This document shows positions 9,935 through 18,934 of a stretch of DNA of 64,000 nucleotides, one piece after another. The DNA lies in the NCBI GenBank assembly GCA_018061965.1, contig JAGOTG010000001.1:80155-144154 (forward strand), in the 5' to 3' direction. Each line of letters starts with the position of its first letter. Within the stretch, counting starts at the first letter, position 1. The notes below the pieces were generated by a model. The model was not told where the DNA came from, ran no database searches, and saw nothing but the letters and a program-made list of their open reading frames with translations. This DNA comes from Legionellaceae bacterium. Lineage in GTDB: Bacteria > Pseudomonadota > Gammaproteobacteria > Legionellales > Legionellaceae. The translations under genes and the position numbers were made by a program.

Positions 9935-10736
9935 ATATATCCGGTTGATTTGTGAATTTTATCCCTTTTTTCTTCATTTTTAATGTGTACAGCGCAACAT
10001 ACCTTATTAATTTTCTTTCTACTTTCGATAACGATGGATGCCAAATATCAAATAATAAGATAACCCTGGTAGAATCCGTATTATTCCAAACCTCATGTTT
10101 AAAGGAATCATCAAATATAAGTATGTCACCCTCTCCCCAATGTTTGGTTGTGCCTGCAACTTTTATTGCACAATCTCCCTTTGGGATAGTAATTCCTAAA
10201 TGAAAACGAATTCTAAAATTATGTGGACCATAGTGGGGTTTAATTTTTATATTAGGGGGTAGAATAGAGAACATTGCTCTCAAAATGTTATTGTCAGTTG
10301 GTGTGGAAGCCAACAATTTCACAGTCTCAGGAAATAGGGGGCTATTTTTTTTTATAACTCCTCGATGGTTATATAAAAGTACCGTATCCCAAGAGACAGT
10401 TCCTGTTAACTCTTTACTATCTGCATGAAAAAATACATTCATCTCCTTTGAATTGGCGCATTTTTCAAACTCTGTTTTAATGGTTGAAAAGTTCTGTTCT
10501 AATACAGAAATCCATGGAAAGTCTTTTTTCGTATACCATGGGCGTGGATCAAGACCTTCGCAAAATAGTTTAGGGCATGGGACATTGTCGTCTGTTTCAA
10601 TATTAGAACGGTCACTTTTTTTGATAGAATGTAATAATCTTTTGATCTGATCTGGGGTATAGTTGTTTTTCTCTGCCCAGTTAATTACCACTTTAACAAT
10701 ATGTTCCCTCCAATCTATCAATGCGTCTTCCATCAT
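9921..10736 (-). CDS. Aspartyl/asparaginyl beta-hydroxylase-like dioxygenase
   Basis: Likely Fe(II)/2-oxoglutarate oxygenase of the AspH family, which adds a beta-hydroxyl to Asp/Asn side chains or free amino acids. The 271-residue protein carries the C-terminal family core: IKPHYGPHNFRIRFHLGI (first iron histidine near 165, arginine downstream), a WGEGDILIFDDSFKHEVWN segment (second histidine near 215) and TRVILLFDIWHPSL with the 2-oxoglutarate-binding arginine. The N-terminal 60 residues are helical and unassigned. AAGGA lies 8 bases before the chosen ATG. It is the leftmost transposon gene, separated from the main operon by the MFS gene and IS debris. In this setting it may hydroxylate a precursor or the peptide product; that is inference. 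Confidence 0.75.
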   Translation of the reverse strand: MMEDALIDWREHIVKVVINWAEKNNYTPDQIKRLLHSIKKSDRSNIETDDNVPCPKLFCEGLDPRPWYTKKDFPWISVLEQNFSTIKTEFEKCANSKEMNVFFHADSKELTGTVSWDTVLLYNHRGVIKKNSPLFPETVKLLASTPTDNNILRAMFSILPPNIKIKPHYGPHNFRIRFHLGITIPKGDCAIKVAGTTKHWGEGDILIFDDSFKHEVWNNTDSTRVILLFDIWHPSLSKVERKLIRYVALYTLKMKKKGIKFTNQPDIFHED

Positions 10737-10776
10737 GGTGGTTGTTCCTTATAAAAAATTCTCAAAATAATCACGT

Positions 10777-10797
10777 ACTACCTGCATAGCAGGTAGT
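10777..10797. repeat. Perfect hairpin at the end of an IS200/IS605-type relic
   Basis: ACTACCTGC-ATA-GCAGGTAGT is a 9-bp perfect stem with a 3-base loop. It lies about 50 bases past the stop codon of the tnpA relic, where IS200/IS605 elements carry subterminal hairpins. A second C/G-rich stem (CCCCCTAAAAGGGGG) follows at about 10806-10822. Confidence 0.5.
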
Positions 10798-10850
10798 TTA
10801 AAATACCCCCCCTAAAAGGGGGTAAGCCCACCCAGGTTCCGGGTTTTTAA

Positions 10851-11003
10851 TCAAAATTTAGCGACAACTGCTCCTCCTGTATATCTTTTTCTTCCTGATT
10901 TCGAATGTAATGCCCGATTATACTCTCATCATACCTTGTTGTGCTTACACAATACCCGCGGGACTAAAAATGCAATCCTCGTAAATTTCGTTGTCGCACA
11001 TAT
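10851..11003 (-). pseudogene. IS200/IS605-family transposase TnpA, 3' remnant
   Basis: The minus strand encodes RNLRGLHF, then an in-frame TAG where a tryptophan is expected, then SRGYCVSTTRYDESIIG, HYIRNQEEKD and a short tail to the stop at 10851-10853. This is the C-terminal end of a Y1 (HUH) transposase, whose family motif is F-W-(S/A)-x-G-Y. Only about 50 codons remain. The 5' part with the HUH and catalytic tyrosine is gone, replaced upstream by the 62-bp repeat at 11004-11065. It is dead, and probably marks an old rearrangement inside the transposon. Confidence 0.75.
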
Positions 11004-11065
11004 TTTTGGCATGGCTCAAAACCAGTGAACACTCGTTCCGTATTTTGTAGCAATTTATGAGAGCA
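11004..11065 (-). repeat. 62-bp inverted repeat, left copy, flanking the MFS gene
   Basis: Its reverse complement matches 12714-12775 with two mismatches. The shared sequence includes GCTACAAAATACGGAACGAG. The origin is not recognised; it may be the end of an unrecognised insertion element. Confidence 0.85.
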
Positions 11066-11155
11066 TTCATCGACCAGCAAGCTGGTTATAATGCATAATT
11101 TATCGGCTAAAACAAAAAAAGGATCATTATGATAACTGCTCACAAAAATAACCAC

Positions 11156-11452
11156 TTTAAGCGAATTTCAGCACACAAAAACTAAGCATTGCCTTGGTGG
11201 CATTTTGCACTCTAAAGGACCCACCGATTTTCGGATTAAAGGGACCACTTTGGACAGACTTTGTTGCGCAGAACATTTATCAATCAAAATGGCGCAAATA
11301 AAACTGGGTAATGGTAGCATGGGTACCAATAAAAATACATATGGTGGGTAATCCTAAATTGATCGGCAAAAAAGAGCGCAATTTAGGTTGCCTCTCCTAA
11401 GAGACATAGCGCGGCAGACAGATTATACTAGCTATTTTTTCTGGTTTTTACT
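11156..11452. other. Gene-free stretch inside the transposon
   Basis: About 300 bases without a supported gene. GGATTAAAGGGACCACTTTGG at 11230-11250 looks loosely like the end of an IS21-type element, but no transposase remains. The segment before the MFS start is AT-rich (TTATACTAGCTATTTTTTC) and could hold its promoter. Confidence 0.4.
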
Positions 11453-12691
11453 ATGTGGATGAATCTAAGCCCCTTAAAACGCAATCGTGATTTTAGATAT
11501 TTGTACTTAGGGCAATTTATTACTTTTTTTGGAACCATGATGAGCTTGGTCGCGCTCCCTTTCCAAGTGTATGATTTAACGCACTCAACGACGGCTGTCG
11601 GGTTATTAGGGGTGGTGGAATTAGTACCGCTATTACTGACGGTATTTGTGGGCGGTGCGTTAGCCGATATGATGGATCGGCGTAAAATGCTCATGACGGC
11701 GGAGTTGGGGATGAGTGTTGGTATTGTTGGCCTCATTATCAATGCCCTATTACTCAATCAGCATCTTTGGGTGATATACGCTATTGCTGCATATCTATCC
11801 GCATTGACTGGATTACACAGGCCTTCTTTAGATGCCTTAATGCCCCGCCTGATCTCGAATGACGAGATACAAAGCCTCAGTGTGTTATCTATGTTCAAAA
11901 GCACAGTATGTCTGGTGTGTGGTCCGGCGATTGCAGGATTATGTATTGCAAATATAGGTTTGGCTTGGACGTATACAGTGGATCTCGTAACCTTTGTGGT
12001 GTCTATTGGCGCGATGTCACGCATTCAAAGCATAGCTCCTCCAGAACAACAACAACGCCCAAGTTTTCAACTTGTCTATGAGGCCATTCGTTATGCGGTG
12101 AGTCGTCAGGAATTATTGGGTACGTTTATTATTGATTTTGTTGCAATGATCTTAGCGATGCCTAATGCGCTATTTCCGGCTTTAGCGCTGATATTAGGCG
12201 GTACTAAAACTTTAGGATGGTTATACGCAGCGCCCGCGTTAGGCGCCTTGGTTATCACTGTATTGAGTGGTTGGACGCAACGAATAAAGCGCCATGGTGC
12301 TGCCGTTGCATTGGCCGCAATTGCTTGGGGTGCTGCTATCACTTGTGTTGGGTTTATGAGTCAACTGGGCTGGGTTTTATTCTTTCTCGGGTTAGCCGGT
12401 GCTTTTGATTGTATTAGCGGTATTTTTCGAGCTACGATTTGGAATGAAACCATTCCAAATACTTTACGTGGACGTATGGCAAGCTTGGAGATGATTAGTT
12501 ATATGAGTGGACCCTTATTAGGCAATACGCAAATAGGGTTCTTGGCCTCGATGACTAGTACCCAGATGGCCATACAAATTGGTGGCACGTTATGCGTAGT
12601 GGCAGTAATAGTTAGCGCGCTGTTACTGCCTTTGTTTTGGCGGTATTGCGGCAGATCCTTACCAACTACTCAACAGCAAGCTGATACTTAA
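11453..12691 (+). CDS. MFS exporter, EntS-like
   Basis: A 412-residue inner-membrane transporter of the major facilitator superfamily with about 12 predicted membrane segments. The signature loop between segments 2 and 3 reads GGALADMMDRRKMLMTAE, the expected G-x-x-x-D-R-x-x-R/K-x type. The start NRDFRYLYLGQFITFFGTMMS, with the early placement of that loop, resembles the siderophore-exporter (EntS) branch. It is transcribed opposite to the biosynthetic operon and sits between two inverted 62-bp repeats, so it may be a separately acquired cassette. Base composition looks less AT-rich than the NRPS genes. The likely job is export of the cluster's product or self-protection; this is inferred from location. 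Confidence 0.85.
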   Translation: MWMNLSPLKRNRDFRYLYLGQFITFFGTMMSLVALPFQVYDLTHSTTAVGLLGVVELVPLLLTVFVGGALADMMDRRKMLMTAELGMSVGIVGLIINALLLNQHLWVIYAIAAYLSALTGLHRPSLDALMPRLISNDEIQSLSVLSMFKSTVCLVCGPAIAGLCIANIGLAWTYTVDLVTFVVSIGAMSRIQSIAPPEQQQRPSFQLVYEAIRYAVSRQELLGTFIIDFVAMILAMPNALFPALALILGGTKTLGWLYAAPALGALVITVLSGWTQRIKRHGAAVALAAIAWGAAITCVGFMSQLGWVLFFLGLAGAFDCISGIFRATIWNETIPNTLRGRMASLEMISYMSGPLLGNTQIGFLASMTSTQMAIQIGGTLCVVAVIVSALLLPLFWRYCGRSLPTTQQQADT

Positions 12692-12713
12692 ATAACACAT
12701 GAGAGTCCTCTAC

Positions 12714-12775
12714 TGCTCTCATAAATTGCTACAAAATACGGAACGAGTGTTCACTGGTTTTGAACCACGCCAAAA
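12714..12775 (+). repeat. 62-bp inverted repeat, right copy, flanking the MFS gene
   Basis: Inverted partner of 11004-11065 (60 of 62 bases match). It starts 22 bases after the MFS stop codon. Confidence 0.85.
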
Positions 12776-12841
12776 TTATCATTGGCTGATGCTCAAGAGT
12801 CATATGATGACAATATTAAAGATTTTCCAGTATAATACGAC

Positions 12842-13897
12842 TCAAATGGCGGAAAAATTTGCGATCTTTAGTCCCTGGCTTAATGGTATATCTTCTGTTT
12901 GGACAGCCATATCTTTACAAATTTTTATATTTAATCGCTGTCTTTGATAGGTGCTTTTTCTCCAGAACTGACAAGAATATTCCTGTTGAAAACTATCGAC
13001 TTCCTTTTTCAGAAGATCACAATGTTCATTTTTAGCATTCATTGATTTCAGTACACTTGTAGCACCCATGGCATAATAAAAGCCAAGATCTACTAACACA
13101 GCTAATACTATTATAAAACTCCCTAATGGCGTGGCAATAATTGATGCAGCCAAAGCTTTTAGAATGGTGGTAATCATAAAATAAGTACTGGCAATAGATG
13201 AAATAATACCAATAATTAATGTCGCGATGGTTAAAGTTTTCCTAAAAACACTATTTTCATAATTATTTGTAATATCACATTTTTTTTGTATATCATGATT
13301 TAATAATTCAACAAACTGAACGTACTGATAGTATGCGTTATCATCAATTGATAATGCCAACATACTTGTCAGCTGTTTGTTGATCTCTTTAGCCAACTGA
13401 ATTTGCTCTATATAAGTATCAATCAATAGAAACAGATCTGTTTTAGAAGATGATGGATCAAATGCTTTTCTTAATAAAGAGATTTCAAATCCATAAAAAA
13501 GCATTTCTTGAAAAAAAACAAAAACAATCGACATAAAAACCTGAACAGGTTGTGTTAATTTGGGAATTGTGGCAATCAGTAAGCTTGCCGATAAATAGTT
13601 TCGAACACTGTTAAAACTAATACCGAGGATTGTTAAAAAATAGAAAATGATGGTTTTTAAGTGTTTAAAAAATAAATTACTTTCTTCTCTAAGATTCGTT
13701 GGTTGTTGACTTAGTGTGGAAAACTGTATGTCTGTGTTTAATCTATCTTTGATTAATTTAATTATCTCAAGTTTTGATTTTTCATTATTTAATTTATTTA
13801 CAACATTCTGGCTTTGTAAATTTTGATAATACTCGATCAAATTAGAAATGGTTTCTGATGACTCAAAGAGTCTATTTTCGTGCATTGCCCTATTCAT
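12842..13897 (-). CDS. Orphan membrane protein, last gene of the biosynthetic operon
   Basis: A 351-residue protein of no recognised family. The hydrophilic N-terminus (about 1-80) is followed by two hydrophobic segments (about 82-105 and 107-150), a soluble helical middle (160-225), and two more membrane segments (about 228-250 and 255-285) before a charged tail. Its start overlaps the 3' end of the dapF-like gene by 8 bases, so it is translationally coupled and belongs to the operon. A segment ATPLGSFIIVLAVLVDLGF resembles LTPLGIALSVTVQALDLL in the chromosomal orphan at 3826-5583, which may reflect shared ancestry or chance. Possible roles are immunity, export or membrane anchoring; none is shown. 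Confidence 0.65.
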   Translation of the reverse strand: MNRAMHENRLFESSETISNLIEYYQNLQSQNVVNKLNNEKSKLEIIKLIKDRLNTDIQFSTLSQQPTNLREESNLFFKHLKTIIFYFLTILGISFNSVRNYLSASLLIATIPKLTQPVQVFMSIVFVFFQEMLFYGFEISLLRKAFDPSSSKTDLFLLIDTYIEQIQLAKEINKQLTSMLALSIDDNAYYQYVQFVELLNHDIQKKCDITNNYENSVFRKTLTIATLIIGIISSIASTYFMITTILKALAASIIATPLGSFIIVLAVLVDLGFYYAMGATSVLKSMNAKNEHCDLLKKEVDSFQQEYSCQFWRKSTYQRQRLNIKICKDMAVQTEDIPLSQGLKIANFSAI

Positions 13898-14726
13898 TAT
13901 AAGCTATCCTACCATCAAAAATGGTCACCGCAGGACCAGTCATGAGTAATTCATTATTTTCAGTAGATTTGATAAATAAATCACCGCCTTGTAAACTTAC
14001 TCGTACGTCTTTTTCAAGGATACCCCATAACAACCCTATAGCAACCGCAGCACACGCATTGGTACCACAAGCAGCAGTCTCTCCTGCGCCACGTTCGAAT
14101 ACTCTTAACTCAATATGTTTGGAGTTTACCAATTGCATCACTCCAACATTTACACCTTTAGGAAAATCTGAGTGATTATTGAAAAAAAGACCTATTTTTG
14201 AGAGATCCATTTTGTGAATGTCTGTAGATTTTAAAATAACATGTGGGTTGGGTATGGATACAGCGCCAAATGATAAACCCTCACCTTGCATAGATAAATT
14301 GTAGAATTTATTTTGTGCATGTACCAAAAATGGTAGGCTGATTGGAGAAAAGTTAGGGACACCCATATTAACTGTTACGTTATGGTCATTTTGTAATTCA
14401 CAATCAACAATGACAAACGGAGAAGCTAATTTTAGATTCTTTTTAGAACTTAGCTTCTTTTCATTAATAAAACGCGCTACACAGCGTACACCATTACCAC
14501 ACTGCTCAGCCTCGCTTCCGTCTCGATTAAAAATACGATAGCCAAAATCTATTGTTGAGTTTGGAGCATGAGTAATCACCATGAGTTGATCAAAGCCAAC
14601 ACCTGTTTGATAACTCGCCCAATATTTGATTTTTTCTGGTGTCAACAGGATCTCTTGTTTTGTGGTATCAATCACCATAAAATGATTACCAAGTCCGTGC
14701 ATTTTACTAAATTCTAAAGTATTCAT
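13890..14726 (-). CDS. dapF: Diaminopimelate epimerase-like protein in the NRPS operon
   Basis: PLP-independent two-cysteine epimerase/racemase of the DapF family, 278 residues, full length. Both catalytic cysteines are present: C76 in EQCGNGVRC and C220 in AACGTNACAA. The substrate-binding N-terminus FSKMHGLGNHFMVID and the FNRDGSEAE loop match true DapF. It starts 5 bases after the NRPS stop codon and overlaps the next gene, so it is co-translated with the assembly line. A chromosomal dapF is expected elsewhere for cell-wall synthesis. Here it probably supplies a D- or meso-configured amino acid, since the NRPSs have no epimerisation domain. Whether its substrate is diaminopimelate or another amino acid is open. 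Confidence 0.85.
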   Translation of the reverse strand: MNTLEFSKMHGLGNHFMVIDTTKQEILLTPEKIKYWASYQTGVGFDQLMVITHAPNSTIDFGYRIFNRDGSEAEQCGNGVRCVARFINEKKLSSKKNLKLASPFVIVDCELQNDHNVTVNMGVPNFSPISLPFLVHAQNKFYNLSMQGEGLSFGAVSIPNPHVILKSTDIHKMDLSKIGLFFNNHSDFPKGVNVGVMQLVNSKHIELRVFERGAGETAACGTNACAAVAIGLLWGILEKDVRVSLQGGDLFIKSTENNELLMTGPAVTIFDGRIAYNE

Positions 14727-14731
14727 ATAAT

Positions 14732-17700
14732 CTATTCTCTATATAGTTGCAGTTGACGACTTATCAGTTTTTCTTGTTCTAAAATATTGCCGTGATGTGT
14801 GCCATTCAAAGGAATCAAAGTAATCTGAGAGGTATTCGCAACCACACGGTCTACATTGTTATGTGATAGTGTAGAAGTGTATTCATGAAAGACTTTTGAG
14901 TCATCATCATTAAATCTAATATCTTGTTCTATTGCTTTGAACAACACAATATCTGTTTTTTGTAAAACATAGGAAGGTTTTTCTCGGAAAAACTTATTTT
15001 CTAAAGCTATTGTTGCAACCACTTTCTGTATATAGCTTGGCTCATATCCTTTAGATAAAGCATACACTTCATACTCTTTTTTTTGCTTTTCATCATCGGT
15101 GCTATTAAAAAACGACAACAAAGTATCATCATATAATATAGTATCGAGTAAATAGACTTTTATTTTCTGAGCACTCATTTCTTCTAATAGCACAGCTATT
15201 TCTAAAGAAATTTGCCCACCTAAGGACCATCCGAGTAAATGGTACTCATCCTGGTTATTAGAAGAAATTATTGGCATAAGTAGTGACAAGTAATACTTTG
15301 CTAATACTTTAATATCTACAATTTTTTCTTCATTATATAGATTGTAAGAATCAATACCGTAACACACAAAATCGTCGGAGAGCAATTTAGCCAAATCCGA
15401 GTATACTTCGCAGCCACCTCCACCTGGATGGATCATAAATAGAGGCTGTTTCTCTTCAGAATTATTGAGACGCACGATATTTTGATATGCATTTTTCGTC
15501 TGAAATAGCTTTGGTAATAGTGTTTCTATTGTTTTACATGAAAAAATATCCGCTACTTTAAGACGGGCTTGGTACGCTATATTCAGTCTGTTGATCAAAC
15601 TAATTGAAAGCAAGCTGTTGCCACCCAAGTCAAAAAAATCACTTTTTATACCAATGATATCGGCATTTATATTCAAAATTTCTGCCCATATATGGCAGAT
15701 TTGCTGTTCCAACTCATTTCTAGGTGCAACATATTTATCTATTTTAGCCAAGTTAGGGTATGGAAGCGCTTGGATATCCAATTTTCCGTTAATCGTTATT
15801 GGTAGTTTATCCAAAAAAACAAGTGTAGTTGGCAACATATATTGCGGTAACTTTTTGCTAAGATGACCCAATATCAAATGTTCGCTTATTTCTTTATCAG
15901 ATACATAATAACCTACCAAATAGTCATGTATTGATTTATTTTCAAATGCTTGTTGAGGTGCTTGAACAATAACCACAGCTTGTTTGACTCCAGGAAAGTT
16001 ACTGATGGCAGTTTCTATCTCACTTAACTCAATCCGATATCCTCTGATTTTAACCTGTAAATCATTTCGTCCAATATATTGGAAACTCCCGTCCGATAAA
16101 CAAAGCCCCAAATCTCCAGTTTTGTAAATTTTTTCATTTATATTTTCAATTTCTTGTTTTTTTGTTCGGAATTTATTTGGCAAAAATCTTGCTTTCATTA
16201 ACTCAGGCTGATTTAAATACCCACGGGCTAAGCCTGCCCCACCTACATACAGCTCACCGATGGCTCCTACAGGTACTTGACATAAATCTTTATTCAACAC
16301 ATACATACTCTGATCTGGAATCGGTATGCCAATGTTGGAGTATTCTTTTATATCATTTTCGGCAATGGCTTTATAAGTAACATGAACTGTGGTTTCTGTA
16401 ATACCGTACATATTGATTAACTGGGGGTTAGTGTAACCAAAATGAGCAACCCATGGACGTAATTGCGCTGTATTTAATATATCTCCACCGAAGATAATAT
16501 AGCGTAACTGATTCAATTTTATTTTTTGTGTCAATACAATATTTGATAATTGATAAAAGACTTTCGGAGTCTGATTTAGCACCGTCACTTTATGCTGTGC
16601 ACACAATTGTGCAAACAACACTAAATCTTTCACACTATCCCGAGTTGGAATAATCAACCGCGCTCCATTTACTAAAGCTCCCCACATTTCCCAAACGCTA
16701 AAATCGAATACATAGGAATGAAATAATATCCAAACATCCCTTTCGTTAAATTTGTACCAATGATCTGTTGCCATAAATAAACGGATAACATTACTGTGTT
16801 GTACTAATACGCCCTTCGGTACACCTGTTGTGCCGCTAGTGTAAATCACATACGCCAAATTATTTTTATTAATATGTTTTGTTAGATTGCACTCCGAATA
16901 ACTTTGTAATTTACCTCGTAGATGGTCTTCATCAATGACTTCTAACCCAATGACATTGTTATTAAGACTCTGAATGACTCGTTCAATTTTACTTTTATAA
17001 GGCCCATATGTTAGAACTGCTTTTGCCTTAGTATCTGTGAGCATAAATTGTATTCTTTCATCTGGGTAGTCAATATCTATTGGAATATATGCAGCACCAG
17101 CTTTTAATACGCCTAGTATCCCAATCATCATATGATCGCTTCTGGGCAGACATATCGCGACCAAATCATCACCATCAATTTTATACTGTTCTCTGAGATA
17201 GTGAGCTAATTTATTTGCTTTAGTGTTTAATTCTTGATAAGTATATTCTATATCTTCATATACTATTGCTATGTTATGTCGACCCAGCTTTACCTGATCT
17301 TCGAATAGCTCATGTATTGTTTTATCAGAGAAAAAATTCTCCTTTATTTCTCCGTACCCTATAGATATCACTTTCTCATGGTTTGATGGTTCTATGTATT
17401 GTAATGATCCGATTTTGTCAGAACTGTTAGGATCGATGGCTGATAATTGTTGTAAAAGATAGCAATACGTTTTTACCATGCGTTCAATACTTTCTCTGAA
17501 AAACAAACTCTTTGCAAAATTTAAGTATCCCTTTAAGACATCCTTGCTGTCATCGATATTTAAATTCAAATCAAAAAGAGCCGCTTCGTTATAAGTATTA
17601 TTGGGTGAATAATTACGTATTAAAAAATTTTCTTCTGTTTCATTATCACAAGTATCCCCAAAATTTTGAACACTAAAAAAAACTTGGAAAATAGGATGCC

Positions 17701-18934
17701 TTGACGTGTCTTTCGGTATTTTTAGTTCTTGTACAAGTTTTTCAAACGGTAAATCCTGATAGGATTGCGCTTCAAAAATATCACTACCTATCTTTACAAT
17801 TAGTTCCTGCAAAGATAAATGAGGAGCATTAATTCTTATCGCTAGTGTATTAACGAAAAACCCAATCAAATCCTCAGCCCGCTCATGATGCCGATTAGCC
17901 ATCGGGGTTCCAATAACAATATCATCTTGAAAACTGTAAGCTCTTAGTAATAAATAATATGTAGTCAATAATATACTGTATACAGTGACTTTTAGTTTTT
18001 TTGCCAAATTTCTTAAGTTCTCGCTGATAGCTGAATTCACTTCGAAATATACATTTTCACCACAATAATTTATTTTTAGAGGCCTGGGCTTATCGTATGC
18101 CAAGTTTAGGGGTTGGTAGCCACTTAATTTTGTGACCCAAAAGTTCATTTGTTCTGCTAGCACACATCCAGAAAGATATTTTCTTTGCCATAAAGCATAG
18201 TCTTTATATTGTATAGGTAATTCGCCTAGATTTTGGGAGTACATTTTTTTTTCATGATGTTTGTAGTATTCAACAAGCTCTTTCACAAAAATATCAATTG
18301 ACCATCCATCGAACGCTATGTGATGCACAATCAAGCTTAAATAATAGATTTCATTACATAGGTATAATTTAAAGAGAATGGGATAATCTTGATACAGATC
18401 AAAAATATGGCGTTCGTCTTGTTGTAGTGACCAATCCAACGACGCCCCATCTTCCAAAGAAACGTCTGTAATACTAACACTTTGTTCTTCCAAACTTATA
18501 ACATGTTGCTCAACACCATCACTTCCTGTTCTGATGACCGAACGCAAAACGCTGTGTCGCTGCATAATGCTTTGTAACGTTTTTTTCAGTAAATCGATGT
18601 CAATAGTTTTATGTAACTCATAAGCTATAGAAATATTATAAACACTAGTACCTTCCTCAAAATTGTGAATAAACCACAATCTTTCTTGCGAAAAAGAGAG
18701 GGGAGCAATCGTGTCTTCAGTTTTGTAAATATGATGTGGGGTAGGTAAGCCTTTCTCAATGATGTTATTAAATTTCAAAAACTTTATGACCGCATCTTTA
18801 TGATTTCGCAATACCTCTAAGATTTCATTTTTTTTATCTGAAGGATAATACTGTGCATATCGCAATTGATCATCAGAGAGCCAGATTGTAAATCCTAACT
18901 GATTAATTTCATATACAAACGAAGCTACATTCAT
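14732..18934 (-). CDS. NRPS termination module (docking-C-A[Thr]-PCP-TE)
   Basis: A 1400-residue nonribosomal peptide synthetase. Residues 1-55 resemble a TubC-type N-terminal docking domain (LGFTIWLSDDQLRYAQ). Condensation domain at about 75-520 with HHIAFDGWS near 208. Adenylation domain at about 535-1050 with YVIYTSGTTGVPKG near 700. Reading the ten pocket positions by alignment to GrsA gives D-F-W-N-I-G-M-V-H-K, the textbook threonine code. Carrier protein with DLGGNSLLS near 1105. Thioesterase at about 1160-1400 with GWSLGG serine near 1235 and a GTHHG histidine near 1380. Its ATG overlaps the stop of the upstream NRPS-PKS (ATGA), so the two are coupled. It adds threonine last and releases the product. 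Confidence 0.93.
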   Translation of the reverse strand: MNVASFVYEINQLGFTIWLSDDQLRYAQYYPSDKKNEILEVLRNHKDAVIKFLKFNNIIEKGLPTPHHIYKTEDTIAPLSFSQERLWFIHNFEEGTSVYNISIAYELHKTIDIDLLKKTLQSIMQRHSVLRSVIRTGSDGVEQHVISLEEQSVSITDVSLEDGASLDWSLQQDERHIFDLYQDYPILFKLYLCNEIYYLSLIVHHIAFDGWSIDIFVKELVEYYKHHEKKMYSQNLGELPIQYKDYALWQRKYLSGCVLAEQMNFWVTKLSGYQPLNLAYDKPRPLKINYCGENVYFEVNSAISENLRNLAKKLKVTVYSILLTTYYLLLRAYSFQDDIVIGTPMANRHHERAEDLIGFFVNTLAIRINAPHLSLQELIVKIGSDIFEAQSYQDLPFEKLVQELKIPKDTSRHPIFQVFFSVQNFGDTCDNETEENFLIRNYSPNNTYNEAALFDLNLNIDDSKDVLKGYLNFAKSLFFRESIERMVKTYCYLLQQLSAIDPNSSDKIGSLQYIEPSNHEKVISIGYGEIKENFFSDKTIHELFEDQVKLGRHNIAIVYEDIEYTYQELNTKANKLAHYLREQYKIDGDDLVAICLPRSDHMMIGILGVLKAGAAYIPIDIDYPDERIQFMLTDTKAKAVLTYGPYKSKIERVIQSLNNNVIGLEVIDEDHLRGKLQSYSECNLTKHINKNNLAYVIYTSGTTGVPKGVLVQHSNVIRLFMATDHWYKFNERDVWILFHSYVFDFSVWEMWGALVNGARLIIPTRDSVKDLVLFAQLCAQHKVTVLNQTPKVFYQLSNIVLTQKIKLNQLRYIIFGGDILNTAQLRPWVAHFGYTNPQLINMYGITETTVHVTYKAIAENDIKEYSNIGIPIPDQSMYVLNKDLCQVPVGAIGELYVGGAGLARGYLNQPELMKARFLPNKFRTKKQEIENINEKIYKTGDLGLCLSDGSFQYIGRNDLQVKIRGYRIELSEIETAISNFPGVKQAVVIVQAPQQAFENKSIHDYLVGYYVSDKEISEHLILGHLSKKLPQYMLPTTLVFLDKLPITINGKLDIQALPYPNLAKIDKYVAPRNELEQQICHIWAEILNINADIIGIKSDFFDLGGNSLLSISLINRLNIAYQARLKVADIFSCKTIETLLPKLFQTKNAYQNIVRLNNSEEKQPLFMIHPGGGGCEVYSDLAKLLSDDFVCYGIDSYNLYNEEKIVDIKVLAKYYLSLLMPIISSNNQDEYHLLGWSLGGQISLEIAVLLEEMSAQKIKVYLLDTILYDDTLLSFFNSTDDEKQKKEYEVYALSKGYEPSYIQKVVATIALENKFFREKPSYVLQKTDIVLFKAIEQDIRFNDDDSKVFHEYTSTLSHNNVDRVVANTSQITLIPLNGTHHGNILEQEKLISRQLQLYRE

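Noticed and set aside
10964-11155. 63-codon leftward reading frame
   Set aside because: It is a chance fusion of the 62-bp repeat with the IS200 tnpA relic and stops at the TAG inside the relic; it is not a separate protein.
11230-11250. Possible IS21-type terminus (GGGACCACTTT)
   Set aside because: Only a short resemblance, no partner end and no istA/istB remnant, so it is mentioned only as part of the gene-free stretch.
12699-12947. Small rightward reading frame next to the MFS gene
   Set aside because: It runs across the 62-bp repeat and into the antisense of the orphan membrane gene. Its first part has the same translation as the repeat on the other side, so it is repeat-derived, not a gene.
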